Positions 23,846-34,856 of a stretch of DNA of 64,000 nucleotides are shown here, piece by piece. Each line of letters begins with the position of its first letter. Positions within the stretch are counted from its first letter, which is position 1. The DNA is from Zea mays. Its lineage: Eukaryota; Streptophyta; Magnoliopsida; Poales; Poaceae. The translations under genes were made by a program, and so were the position numbers. The DNA is taken from positions 118,759,789-118,823,788 of the forward strand of contig NC_050101.1 in NCBI RefSeq assembly GCF_902167145.1, in the 5' to 3' direction. The notes under the pieces are model-generated. The model was not told where the DNA came from. It searched no databases and was given only the letters and a program-made list of their open reading frames with translations.

Positions 23846-24415
23846 GATAGTGAATTGTGATTTTGTTATGATTTTAAACATAATAAATTCACTTTATAAT
23901 GGTATAAATGTTCAAGTTTTAAAATTATATGTATAATCTTAAAGATTTTTTTTGTATTTTTGAGCTATTAAAGTGAAACAATGATTAGGTTGGCACAAGC
24001 ACTATTAGGTGCTAGAGCCGTATAGTGCCGACACGGCACGATCATGCACTATAGTGTAGTGCATGTGCCGATAGTTAGGTACTAGTAGTCTAGTACTGAC
24101 ACGACACGGAACAACACGATTAATAATAGTGTCTAATAGTACCGTAACTAATAGTGCCTGGCCCGTTTGACTAACTATAATTGTAGGAGAGACAGATTAG
24201 TCCCACTGTGAAATACGATAACGAAACTGAGGAAACACACTGCAGAGGACAACCGAACTGAGGAAACACAGTGCAGATGAGGATAAAAGCGGAAAAGCCC
24301 AATTATTGACTTGGCAGGTCACAACTCTCACAGATGAACGTTGTATGAAATTTATACTCCTACTTTTAGTTCAAATGGAAGCTGTGACAACGGTGGCTTC
24401 TGATCCTCTCTTCTA
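23846..24415. other. AT-rich sequence downstream of the P450 gene
   Basis: No gene recognised. It contains an imperfect hairpin at 24035-24070 whose inner arms CATGCACTA and TAGTGCATG are perfect with a 5-base loop, and several repeats of short CGACACGGCACG-like and TAATAGTG words. Confidence 0.5.
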
Positions 24416-26210
24416 CTACAGATCCAATAGCTTGAGCACGACGGGGAGCCCCTTGGACGGCTGCAGCGTCAAAAAGTCGGCCGGTGCATGCACGTACTCC
24501 GGCGCCACCTCAAACGCGAAACGCCGCAGGATGAGCGCCAGCGTGGCCTTGGCCTCCAGCATCGCGAAGTCCTGCCCGATGCACGACCGAGGGCCCAGGG
24601 AGAAGGACAGCAGCGCGTTCGGGTGCGCCGCCACCCTGCCCACGCCGTCCCGGAACCGGAGCGGGTTGAAGTCGCCGGCGTCCGCGCCCCACACCTCCTC
24701 GTCGCGGTGAAGCATCGCGATCGGGATCAACAGGATGGTGGCCTTGGGCACCTTCACGCCGCAGAGGTCCGCGTCCGCCGTTGCCTGCCTTGCGATGATC
24801 GTCGCCCCGCCGTACAGCCGGACTGTCTCGTACAGCACCATCGTCACCTGCGAAACCACATATATAACAACATGGCCGTGCCGTGACCGTGACGCACGCT
24901 CGCCGGCAGCTGTCACCGTGCTGCCTAGCTAGATTAAGCTTAAGGTGTATCGAGGAGGCTCACGAGCTTGAGCTTGTTGAGGGCATCGCCGTGGAGGAGC
25001 ACCTCGGCGCCGCCGCACTCCCGGATCACCTCCTCCCTGAGCCGCTGCTGCCACTCAGGGTGCGTGCCGAGGAGGAACGTGGCCCAGGCGAGGAGCTGCG
25101 AGGTCGTGTTGTGGCCGGCGAAAAAGAAGGTCTTGCACTCTTCGATGATCTCGTCCATGCTCATGGCCTGCTGCGGACTCTTGCCGTCGCCGCCGCCATT
25201 ATTGGCCTCCAACATGAGGCCGAGCAGGTCGGTACCGTAACCCCTCGCCTCCTGTGCGGCAGCTAGGCGCTCGTCGATGATGGCCATGAGCGTGCCCCGC
25301 ACCGTGCGCTCGAGCTGCCACCGGCGCGCGTTGGCCTTGGTGGGCAGGTACTGCATGCCCGGCACACGCGCGCTGTTCAAGGAGGCGAAGGCGATGGACT
25401 GGAGCTCCCGCTGCGCCAGGAACGCCGCCTTCCCCTGTCGGTAGCTGCTGCCGAATGCAGTGTGCGAGATCACGTCGGCGGTGAGCTCCGTGAACTGCTG
25501 CGCCACCTCCACTGTCACCTCCTCCTCCCCTCTCGCCACGGCGAGCGCCTCCCACGCCCGGATCACCTCCGCCGCGCACGCGACCATCGACCCCGTCATC
25601 GACTTGAGCTTGTCCATGGCGAACGCCGGGTGCACGACGCGGCGGTGGCGCGACCAGTACTCGCCGTCGGAGAAGACGAGGCCCCTCCCAAGCAGAGACA
25701 GTATAATGGGGCCCGGGTCCGTCTTGCCGTACAACCCGGTCTTGTCAAAGAGGACCCGCTTCACCATGTCATAGCGTCCCACGAACAGCGCCGGAGTAGT
25801 CAAGCCGGACCACGTCAGGAACACCTTGCCTGAACAACAAGAGCCAACCGTTTCATTTATCACGATGACAGCCAAAAACCTGTCAGAATTCGAAACTCTT
25901 GCTCCATTATTTGCATGTATTGCGCACCATAGAGTGACATCCACGCGCGGTACTGCGGCATCACGAGCGGGATGAAGTCGTGGGAGCTCAGGTCCAGCGT
26001 GTCGCCGCTCGTCGCCGCCCGCATCGCCATGGCCTCTTTGCTGTTGCCCGTGAAGAGCCGATACGGCGGCCCGCGGATGCCCTGCCGCGTGAACGCTCTT
26101 GCGACGGTGTACGGCCGCCACACCAGGCGCACCACCAGCACTGTCCATAGCCTCGTGACCACCACCACGCCGAGGGCGGCGGCGACTAGCGCTACACCTC
26201 TGGTGCCCAT
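24416..26210 (-). CDS. Cytochrome P450 monooxygenase, CYP72-clan (CYP709-like)
   Basis: Three exons on the minus strand: 26210-25928, 25829-24964 and 24847-24416. Both introns are GT-AG (98 and 116 bp) and the product is 526 residues, normal for a plant P450. It begins MGTRGVALVAAALG; residues about 5-30 form a membrane anchor for the ER. Motifs: I-helix AGHNTT (residues 332-337), ExxR as ETVR (390-393), an FNPLRF motif, and the haem-binding loop FSLGPRSCIG (465-474) with the Cys at 472. The ATG at 26210 is preferred because the frame upstream reads into AT-rich repeat sequence with no P450 similarity. The clan assignment is from overall resemblance. The substrate is unknown; clan members oxidise hormones, fatty acids and other small hydrophobic molecules. 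One oddity: the I-helix has Asn where most P450s have Asp or Glu. No stop or frameshift was seen. Confidence 0.92.
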
Positions 26211-26345
26211 GTCGACCAACAGGATACAATCATGTGTGTGTATATACATAATACATTTATACATATTTAATTATATATGATATATAGAGAGATATATTAT
26301 AGATAGATAGATATAGGTATATATATATATAGTTCTAGATCTATA
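26211..26345. repeat. AT/GATA-type microsatellite upstream of the P450 gene
   Basis: Runs of TATA, GATA and GAGA dinucleotide and tetranucleotide repeats lie just upstream of the P450 start codon, in what should be its promoter or 5' leader. No single TATA box can be chosen. Confidence 0.7.
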
Positions 26346-26675
26346 TCTATATATTAAAGAATTTCTATTATATATTTTCTACGCTAACTTAATCTATTAT
26401 TATTTCTACCTTTCTATTTGTCTGTCGCGTCTTACGCTCCGACAACACAACCGTATTTGATTTTGTTTTTATTATCTCTGACCTCTTTTTTATTTGTTTA
26501 AATATGGAATTAGACATATGAACAGAAATATAAATAATAGACATATAAAAACAAACATACAAATATGGAAATAGAAATAAGGATATAAAGATGGATAACA
26601 ATAATCTATATCAATATCTCTAATATTAGAGAATTAAGAAATTCTTTTGGCTAACTTTTTATTTATCAAAATAAA

Positions 26676-26771
26676 GGTTTTAAATAGCCGGTTGTAGCGG
26701 CCGATATATCTAGATATTTACACTTTTGAGAAGGCTCAGGATAAATTCCTTATCCCGCTATTTAAAACACC
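26676..26771. repeat. Possible small foldback element (MITE-like)
   Basis: GGTTTTAAATAGC at 26676 is mirrored by GCTATTTAAAACACC ending at 26771. The arms are about 13-15 bp and the spacing is about 66 bp. No clear target duplication was found, so this is tentative. Confidence 0.35.
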
Positions 26772-26974
26772 ATTTAAAACGATCAAAATGCTTTAGGGGC
26801 TCTATCTATCTTTCTCTATACCTAACTCCTCTAATACACTATAACAATATATTCTCTTCCTAATATTAAAGGCCAAAGTATTTCTTCCAAATCAATTTTA
26901 TTCCTATAATAACACCATCTTACCACTAGTACAACCTACGTTAAGGGCATATGCAACCCAACGCTGGTTCGGTT

Positions 26975-27300
26975 TTCCAAGTACAAAAAACAGCTAAGAG
27001 ACTGCATATGGTACAACCCTGAGACTTTATATCATAAATACAATTAAGAGACAACATATATGGAGAGTGGTGAAGAGATAGGCTCTTTGCGGAAAGCTTG
27101 TTTCTTGACCTTTTCAAATAACCATTTAGAGACACCTCAAGAGACCCCCATATTAAATGGGCTTGTACATGTTCCCCTGAGACTTCGTTTTGGTTTTCTA
27201 AGTACAAGAGACAACTAAAATACTGTAAGATACAACCCTGAGACTCTGAATCATAAATGCAGTTAAGAGACATCATGTATAGAGTGTCGTGAAGAGACAT
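26975..27300. repeat. Two-copy ~110-bp direct repeat
   Basis: Copies at about 26975-27085 and 27190-27300 share GGTTTTC-AAGTACAA, TACAACCCTGAGACT, ATCATAAAT-CA-TTAAGAGACA and GT-GTGAAGAGA. They are roughly 80% alike by eye. Origin unknown. Confidence 0.6.
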
Positions 27301-27314
27301 CATGTATATAGAGA

Positions 27315-28071
27315 TTTGTGAGGTCCGGGGATGACTGGTACAACTTGAGCACCATGGTTCGGTCAAGCGTAAAATGCTTGCCTAATCCATGTTGTGGTGT
27401 CGCAGTGGACGAGAGTTGCACTCAACCTCTCTCGAGTGATCCACTGATCAACTTGAGTACCATGATTTTCTTTCTTATCTCAAGATTTTCCCGTTGTGAG
27501 GAATCTCCACAAATTCGAGTCTCTCACGTCTTACACAGTTGATCTCAAATAAACCACAAGAGTAAGGAGGATTAGAAACACACACACAAGAGACAAAATC
27601 AAAGCAACACACGCACACAAGTCGAGAGAGGAGCATAAGAGACAACACAGCGGAATTACAGCTCAAACACATGCTCGAATCTCAAACTATCAAAGCTTCA
27701 CCATGGTCGCAGTGTATCAGTGTCGTAGGCTATTCAAAGGATGCTTGGTATTCTGCTCCATGCGCCTAGGGGTCCTTTTTATAGCCCCAAGAGACCTATG
27801 AGCCATTGGAGCTTCATTTGGAAGGCCCTGGTTGCCTTCTATCCGCAGGTGCACCAGACTATCCAGTGCACACCAGACAGTAAACAGTGTGTGATTCCCT
27901 TCCTTGTTTGGCAAAGCCGACCGTTGTTAGCCTCTGGTCCCATGGCACACTAGACAGTCCGGTGCGGCCTAGTGACCGTTGGCTGGGCATATGTGGCACC
28001 CGCTGATCACGCTGTCGACCGTTGGCTGAGTGCGCGACTCACACACCAGACAGTCCGGTGAATTATAGCCA
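27315..28071 (-). repeat. Older Copia-type LTR, 3' part (split by element B)
   Basis: The minus-strand sequence runs on from 63438-63868 once element B is removed. It carries CAGTCCGGTG-type palindromic words and a TATAAAA-like box at about 27777 (TTTTTATAG on the plus strand). The left boundary is uncertain; no internal coding region follows, so it is a solo or truncated LTR. Confidence 0.6.
28067..28071. repeat. Target-site duplication of element B (left)
   Basis: AGCCA, repeated at 63438-63442 on the other side of the 35-kb nest. Confidence 0.95.
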
Positions 28072-29614
28072 TGTCGGCGTTTCGAACCCGGGGGGTCCCT
28101 GGATCGACGAGTAAATTGTCACCGCGTGCCCCAGCCCAGATGGGTCGGCGCGAGACGGAGCGCGAAGGGGGGAAAAGCCGGAGGGAGACATGTGTAAAAG
28201 GGGAAACCCGTGGCCTTCGTGTTTGTCCCGCGCCCAGGTCGGGTGCGCTTGCAGTAGGGGGTTACAAGCGTCCACGCGGGAGGGAGCGAGAGGCTTACGC
28301 GAGCGCCGTCCCGTCCTTCCCCGCGCGGCCAACCCCCTGTAAGAGGGCACTGGACCTTCCTTTTATAGGCGTAAGGAGAGGATCCAGGTGTACAATGGGG
28401 GGTGTAGCAGTGTGCTAACGTGTCTAGCAGAGAAGAGCTAGTGCCCTGAGTACATGCCATCGTGGCAGCCGGAGAGGTTTTGGCACCCGGTTCGTGTGGT
28501 GTCGTGGCCGTCGGAGGAGCGCTGGAGCCTGGCGGAAGGACAGCTGTCAGGGCTATCGAGTCCTTGCTGACGTCTCCTTGCTTCCGTAAGGGGGCTGAGA
28601 GCCGCCGTCGTCATAGAGCATGCGGGGCGCCATCATTACTTGTTTACCGGGGCGAGCCAGATGGGACGCCGGTCTTGTTCCCCGTAGCCTGAGTTAGCTT
28701 GGGGTAGGGTAATGATGGCGCCTCCTGTGACGTGGTCGGTCCGAGCCCTGGGTTGGGCGAGGTGGAGGCTCCTCCGAGGTCGAGTCTGTCTTCCGAGGCC
28801 GAGGTCGAGTCCGAGCCCCTGGATCGGGCGAGGCGGAGACCGTCGGTTGAGGCCAGGGCTGAGTCCGAGCCCTGGGGTCGGGCGAAGCGGAGTTCGTCGT
28901 CTTCCGGGGCTGAGCCCGAGTCCGAGCCCTGGGGTCGGGCGAAGCGGAGTTCGTCGTCTTCTGGGGCCGAGCCCGAGTCCGAGCCCTGGGGTCGGGCGAA
29001 GCGGAGTTCGTCGTCTTCCGAGGCTGAGCCCGAGTCCGAGCCCTAAGGTCGGGCAATGCGGAGTTCGTCGTCTTCTGGGGCTGAGCCCGAGTCCGAGCCC
29101 TTCGGGCGATGCAGAGTTTCCTATGGCGCCTGAGGCCGGACTTGGCTGCTGTCAGCCTCACTCTGTCGAGTGGCACAACAGTCGGAGCGGCGCAGGCGGC
29201 GCTGTCCTCTTGTCAGGCCGGTCAGTGGAGCGGCAAAGTGACTGCGGTCACTTCGGCTCTGTCGACCGAAGGGCGCGCGTCAGGATAAGGTGTCAAGCCA
29301 CCTTTGCATTAAATGCTCCTGCGATACGGTCGGTCGGCGTGGCGACTTGGCCAAGGTTGCTTCTTGGCGAAGACTGGGCCTCGGGCGAGCCGAAGGTGTG
29401 TCCGTTGCTTGAGGGGGTCCTCGGGCGAGACGTGAATCCTCCGGGGTCGGCTGCCCTTGCCCGAGGCTGGGCTCGGGCGAGGCGAGATCGTGTCCCTTGA
29501 GTGGACCGAGCCTTAACTTAATTGTATCCATCAGGCCTTTGCAGCTTTGTGCTGATGGGGGTTACCAGCTGAGATTAGGAGTCTTGAGGGTACCCCTAAT
29601 TATGGTCCCCGATA
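28072..29614 (-). repeat. Element B 3' LTR
   Basis: 1,543 bp. On the plus strand it starts TGTCGGCGTTTCGAACC and ends CCCCGATA, where the last dinucleotide pair has mutated from CCGACA. TATAAAA box at 28361-28367 (minus). 57-bp tandem units at 28860-29100. Confidence 0.92.
28860..29105. repeat. 57-bp tandem repeats in the element B 3' LTR
   Basis: About four units, each with CCCTGGGGTCGGGCGAAGCG and GTTCGTCGTCTTCCGGGGCT. Confidence 0.85.
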
Positions 29615-29629
29615 GTAGCCCCCAAGCCT
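29615..29629 (-). other. Element B polypurine tract
   Basis: Minus strand AGGCTTGGGGGCTAC, next to the 3' LTR. Confidence 0.7.
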
Positions 29630-30854
29630 CGAAGGGAGTGTTAATACTCGCTTGGAGGCTTTTGTCGCATTTTTTTGCAAGGGGACCGACCTTTCTCGGT
29701 TGCGTTTTGTTCCGGTGGGTGCGTGCGAGCGCACCCGCCGGGTGTAGCCCCCGAGGCCTCGGAGGAGTGGTTTGACTCCTTCGAGGTCTTAATGCGTTTT
29801 GCGATGCTTCGGCCGGTCTGGTTGTTCCCTCATGCGAGCTGGCCGTAGCCCGGGTGCACGGTCGGGTCCCAAGTTCTCGGGCTGGTATGTTGATGCTGTC
29901 AACGGTTTGGCCGGAGCCGGGTTTGCGAGAGCAGCCCCCGAGCCTCCGCACAGAGCGAGAGGACGGTCAAGGACAGACTCGACTTTTTTACATACGCCCC
30001 TGCGTCGCCTTTCCGCAAGGAGGAGGGGGGGGGAAAGCGCCATGTTGCCCTTGGAGGGCGCCAAACATGGTGTCTCCAGTGAGCTGCTAGCGGGTAATCC
30101 GAGTGGACGCCCGTGCCCCATTTGTTAGGGGTCGGCTAGAGGCCCGGAGGCGTGCTCCAAAAGTACATGCGGGTGATTTGCCGGACCTGGTCCTCTTTTG
30201 ACGGGGTCCGAGGGCTCGATGCCTCCCTCTGATGGGATTCCTTTACAAGATCGTTCCTGCTGGTCTTGGAAATGTCCTAGGGTACCTCGGGAGCGTAGCC
30301 CGAGCCTTGGTTATGTATCGAACGTACCCAGGGTCATCCCTCACTCTGCGTCTGAGGCGGCTGTGAACCCTTCGAGGGCCAGCCTACGAACCCCTGATCA
30401 GTAGTGGGCGTGGAGCCCAAGTGGCCTGAGGCGGTCGTTGAACCCTTCCGAGGGGCCGGCCTTTGAACCTCTGACCAGTAGTGGGCGCGGAGCCCGAGCG
30501 CTCTGAGGCGGCTGTTGAACCCCTCCGAGGGGCCAGCCTTCGAACCTCTGATCAGTAGGGGGGCTCGGGGCCCGTTTCCTTCGCGGAGAAGGATCCCTTT
30601 CGGGATATCCCCTTTCCCGGTCCCTGTTGTAAGAGAGAGAAAGAGGAAAAGGATACGAAATCGAATGACGTGGCACACCTTTTTGACGCGGTCATTATGG
30701 CAGAGGTGAAGCGCCGCCCGCTTCTCCTGCCAAAGGTGCCGCCTGTCCCGCCGCGGAGTTAATGCGACAGGGCGAGTAGTTCACGGGGCAGCTGTTGCGC
30801 GTGCGCGAGCCGTTCGAGGAACGGAACACGGGCGCGCTGTCTTCACGCCGTGGG

Positions 30855-30859
30855 AGAGG
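30855..30859. repeat. Target-site duplication of the Sirevirus (left)
   Basis: AGAGG, repeated at 40141-40145. Confidence 0.95.
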
Positions 30860-32124
30860 TGAAAGGGAATTAGGCTTACACCTATTTCCTAAATGATTTT
30901 GGTGGTTGAATTGCCCAACACAAATAATTGGACTAACTAGTTTTGCTATAGTGCATAAGTTATACAGGTGCCAAAGGTTCACACTTAGCCAATAAAAAGA
31001 CAAAGTATTGGGTTCAACAAAGAGAGCAAGGGATAACCGAAGTGTGCCCTGGTCTGGCGCACCGGACTATCCGGTGTGCCACCGAACAGTGTCCGGTGCA
31101 CCAGGGGACTTCACGCTGAACTCTTCACCTTCGGGAAAATCCAGAGGCGGTTCGCTATAATTCACCGGACTGTCCGGTGTACACCGGACAGTGTCCGGTG
31201 CTCCAAGGAAGGGCGTCTCAGGAACTCGCCAGCTTCGGGAATTCGCTCCGCTATAATTCACCGGACATGTCCGGTGTGCACCAGACTGTCCGGTGAGCCA
31301 GCGGGGCAACGACTACTTCGCGCCAACGGTCACCTTCAGAGGCATTAAATGCGCACCAGAGCGCGTAGAAGTTAGGCACGCGCGAAGTGGCGCACCGGAC
31401 ACTCTACAGTACATGTCCGGTGTGCCACCGGACATCCAGGCGGGCCCAGAAGACAGAGCTCCAACGGTCAAAACCCAACGGCCTTAGTGACGTGGCTGGC
31501 GCGGTGCACCATGCGACAGGCAGCCCCACCAAACGGCTAGTTTGGTGGTTGGGGCTATAAATACACCCAACCACCCCACATTCAAGACATCCAAGTTTTC
31601 CCACTTCAACTACTTACAAGAGCTCTAGCATTCAATTCTAGACACACCCAAGTGATCAAATCCTCTCCAAACTCCGCACAACGCCCTAGTGATTAGTGAG
31701 AGAGATTTCCTTGTGTTCTTTCGAGCTCTTGCGCTTGGATTGCTTTCTTCTTTCGTTGATTCTTCATTGCGATCAAACTCACTTGTAATTGAGGCAAGAG
31801 ACACCAATCTTGTGGTGGTCCTTGTGGGAACTTTGTGTTCCAAGTGATAGAGAAGAAAAGCTCACTCGGTCCGAGGGACCGTTTGAGAGAGGGAAAGGGT
31901 TGAAAGAGACCCGGTCTTTGTGACCACCTCAACGGGGAGTAGGTTCGCAAGAACCGAACCTCGGTAAAACAAATCCGCGTGTCACACTCTTTATTTGCTT
32001 GCGATTTGTTTTACACCCTCTCTCGTGGACTCGATTATATTTTTAACGCTAACCCGGCTTGTAGTTGTGATTATTTTTGAGAATTTCAGTTTCGCCCTAT
32101 TCACCCCCCTCTAGGCGACTTTCA
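30860..32124 (+). repeat. Sirevirus 5' LTR
   Basis: 1,265 bp, TGAAAGGGAATT...GACTTTCA. Many CCGGACTGTCCGG-type palindromes at about 31060-31430. TATAAATA at 31556-31563 is the likely promoter. Confidence 0.93.
31556..31563 (+). promoter_or_regulatory. TATA box of the Sirevirus 5' LTR
   Basis: TATAAATA follows GGGGC. The same box is at 39573-39580 in the 3' LTR. Transcription should start about 30 bases downstream. Confidence 0.65.
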
Positions 32125-32126
32125 AT

Positions 32127-32139
32127 TGGTATCTGAGCC
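32127..32139 (+). other. Sirevirus primer-binding site
   Basis: TGGTATCTGAGCC two bases after the LTR. It matches the initiator-methionine tRNA site (TGGTATCAGAGC) with one mismatch. Confidence 0.85.
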
Positions 32140-32171
32140 GGTGCTTCATTAGAGCCTAACCGCTCGAAGTG

Positions 32172-34819
32172 ATGTCGGGAGAACTCGCCAAGAAGGAGAT
32201 GGAGACCGGCGACAAGCCCGCTACAAGCCACGGGAAGGCTTCATCAAGAGAGTCCCGCAACAAGGAGAAAAAGAGGGAGAAGAAGAAGGAGAAGAAGACT
32301 TCTTCTCACAAGTCGCATCGGAGTGGCGACAAAATAAAGAAGATGAGGAAGGTAGTCTACTACGAGACCGACACTTCATCACCTTCTACCTCCGGCTCCG
32401 ACGCGCTCTCCATAACTTCTAAGCGCCATGAGCGCAAGAAGTTTAGTAAGATCCCCTTACATTATCCTCGTACCTCTAGACATACTCCATTACTTTTCGT
32501 TCCATTAGGCAAACCGCCAACCTTTGACGGTGAAGATTATGCTAGGTGGAGTGATTTAATGAAATTTCATCTAACCTCACTCCACAAAAGTATATGGAAT
32601 GTTGTTGAGTTTGGAGCACAGGTACCATCCGTAGGGGATGAGGATTATGATGAGGACAAAGTGGCCCAAATTGAGCACTTCAACTCCCAAGCCACAACCA
32701 TACTCCTTGCCTCTCTAAGTAGGGAGGAGTACAACAAGGTGCAAGGACTAAAAAGCGCCAAGGAAGTTTGGGACGTGCTCAAGACGGCGCACGAGGGTGA
32801 TGAACTCACCAAGATCACCAAGCGGGAAACGATCGAGGGGGAGCTCGGTCGCTTCCCTCTACGCCAAGGGGAGGAGCCACAAGACATGTACAACCGGCTC
32901 AAAACCTTGGTGAACCAAGTGCGCAACCTCGGGAGCAAAAAGTGGGATGACCACGAGGTGGTTAAGGTTATTCTAAGATCTCTTATTTTCCTTAACCCTA
33001 CTCAAGTACAATTAATTCGTGGCAACCCAAGATATACTCTAATGACTCCCGAGGAAGTAATCGGGAATTTTGTGAGCTTTGAATTTATGATCAAGGGCTC
33101 ACAAAAGATCAACGAGCTTGACGGCCCCTCCATGTCCGAGGCACAACCGGTCGCATTTAAGGCAACGAAGGAGAAGAAGGAGGAGTCTACACCAAGTAGA
33201 CAACCAATCGATGCCTCCAAGCTCGACAATGAGGAAATGGCGCTCGTCATCAAGAGCTTCCGCCAAATCCTCAAACAAAGGAGGGGGAAAGACTACAAAC
33301 CTCGCTCCAAGAAAGTGTGTTACAAATGTGGTAAGCCCGGTCATTTTATTGCAAAATGTCCTATATCTAGTGACAGTGACAGGGGCGACAACAAGAAGGG
33401 GAGAAGAAAGGAGAAGAAGACATACTACAAGAAGAGGGGCGGCGATGCCCATGTTTGTCGGGAGTGGGACTCCGACGAAATCTCTAGCGACTCCTCCGAC
33501 GACGAGGACGCCGCCAACATCGCCGTCACCAAGGGACTTCTCTTCCCCAACGTCGGCCACAAGTGCCTCATGGCAAAGGATGGCAAAAAGAAGAAGGTTA
33601 AATCTAAATCCTCCACTAGATATGAATCCTCTAGTGATGAAAATGTAGTGATGAGGAGGATAACTTGCGCACTCTTTTTGCCAACTTAAACATGCAACAA
33701 AAGGAGAAATTAAATGAATTAATTAGTGCCATCCATGAGAAGGATGATCTCTTGGACTCCCAAGAGGACTTCCTAATCAAGGAAAACAAAAAGCATGTTA
33801 AAGTTAAAAATGCTTATGCTCTAGAAGTTGAAAAATGTGAAAAATTATCTAGTGAGCTAAGCACTTGCCATGAGACTATAGACAACCTTAGAAATGAGAA
33901 TTCTAATTTGTTAGCTAAGGTTGATTCTATTGCTTGTAATGTTTCAATTCCCAATCTTAGAAATGATAATGATAATTTGCTTGCTAAGATTGAAGAATTG
34001 AACATATCTCTTGTTAGCCTTAGAAATGAAAATGAAAAATTGCTTGCTAAGGTTAAAGAATTAGATGTTTGCAATGTTACAATTTTGGACCTTAGAACTA
34101 AAAATGATATATTGCATGCTAAGGTTGTAGAATTGAAATCTTGCAAACCCTCTACATCTACCGTTGAGCACACTTCTATTTGTACTAGATGTAGAGATGT
34201 TGATATTAATGCTATACATGATCACATGGCTTTAATTAAACAACAAAATGATCATATAGCAAAACTAGATGCTAAGATTGCCGAGCATAACTTAGAGAAC
34301 GAAAAAATTAAATTTGCTAGAAGTATGCTCTATAGTGGGAGACGCCCTGGCATCAAGGATGGCATTGGCTTCCAACAGGGAGGCAATGTTAAACTTAGTG
34401 CCCCTCCTAAGAAATTATCCAACTTTGTTAAGGGCAAGGCTCCCATGCCTCAGGATAACGAGGGTTACATTTTATACCCTGCCGGTTATCCTGAGGACAA
34501 AATTAAAAGAATTCATTCTAGGAAGTCTCACTCTGGCCCTAACCATGCTTTTATGTATAAGGGTGAGACATCTAGTTCTAGGCAACCAACCCGTGCTAAG
34601 TTGCCTAAGAAGAAAACTCCTAGTGCATCAAATGATCATGACATTTCATTTAAAACTTTTGATGCATCATATGTGTTAACTAACAAATCCGGCAAGGTAG
34701 TTGCCAAATATGTTGGGGGCAAGCACAAGGGGTCAAAGACATGTGTTAGGGTACCCAAAGTTCTTGTTTCTAATGCCAAAGGACCCAAAACCATTTGGGT
34801 ACCTAAAGTCAAGAACTAA
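32172..34819 (+). pseudogene. Sirevirus gag with coiled-coil extension, one frameshift
   Basis: Starts MSGELAKKEMETGDK at 32172. A lysine-rich N-terminus is followed by the Copia gag domain (FDGEDYARWSDLMKFHL near 32527 onward) and a CCHC zinc knuckle, CYKCGKPGHFIAKC, near 33319. Near 33645 the frame shifts; the first frame ends at 33689, and the correct frame resumes with LRTLFANLNMQQKEK. Next come four or five tandem coiled-coil units, each with an LRNEN-LLAKV-like core (about 33880-34140), a Sirevirus trait. The frame ends with a stop at 34817-34819. Gag builds the particle and binds RNA; the coiled coil probably mediates oligomerisation or partner binding. Confidence 0.88.
33880..34140 (+). 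repeat. Tandem coiled-coil-coding repeats in Sirevirus gag
   Basis: Four units of about 66-69 bp, each with CTTAGAAATGA-AAT and TTGCTTGCTAAG-TT words. Confidence 0.75.
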
Positions 34820-34856
34820 ACATGTTTTGTAGGTTTATGCATCCGGGGGCTCAAGT

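Larger units (their letters stand above)
26346..27314. other. AT-rich non-coding sequence upstream of the P450 gene
   Basis: No protein-coding gene recognised. It holds a small foldback (26676-26771) and a two-copy repeat (about 26975-27085 and 27190-27300). Confidence 0.5.
29615..30859 (-). other. Element B 3' region, LTR-proximal part
   Basis: Corresponds closely to 11391-12640 of element A, including the ~73-bp tandem triplet at 30350-30560. It is cut at 30859 by the Sirevirus and continues at 40146. No gene. Confidence 0.8.

Noticed and set aside
24488..25833. ORFs on the plus strand opposite the P450 gene
   Set aside because: Shadows of GC-rich P450 codons on the minus strand.
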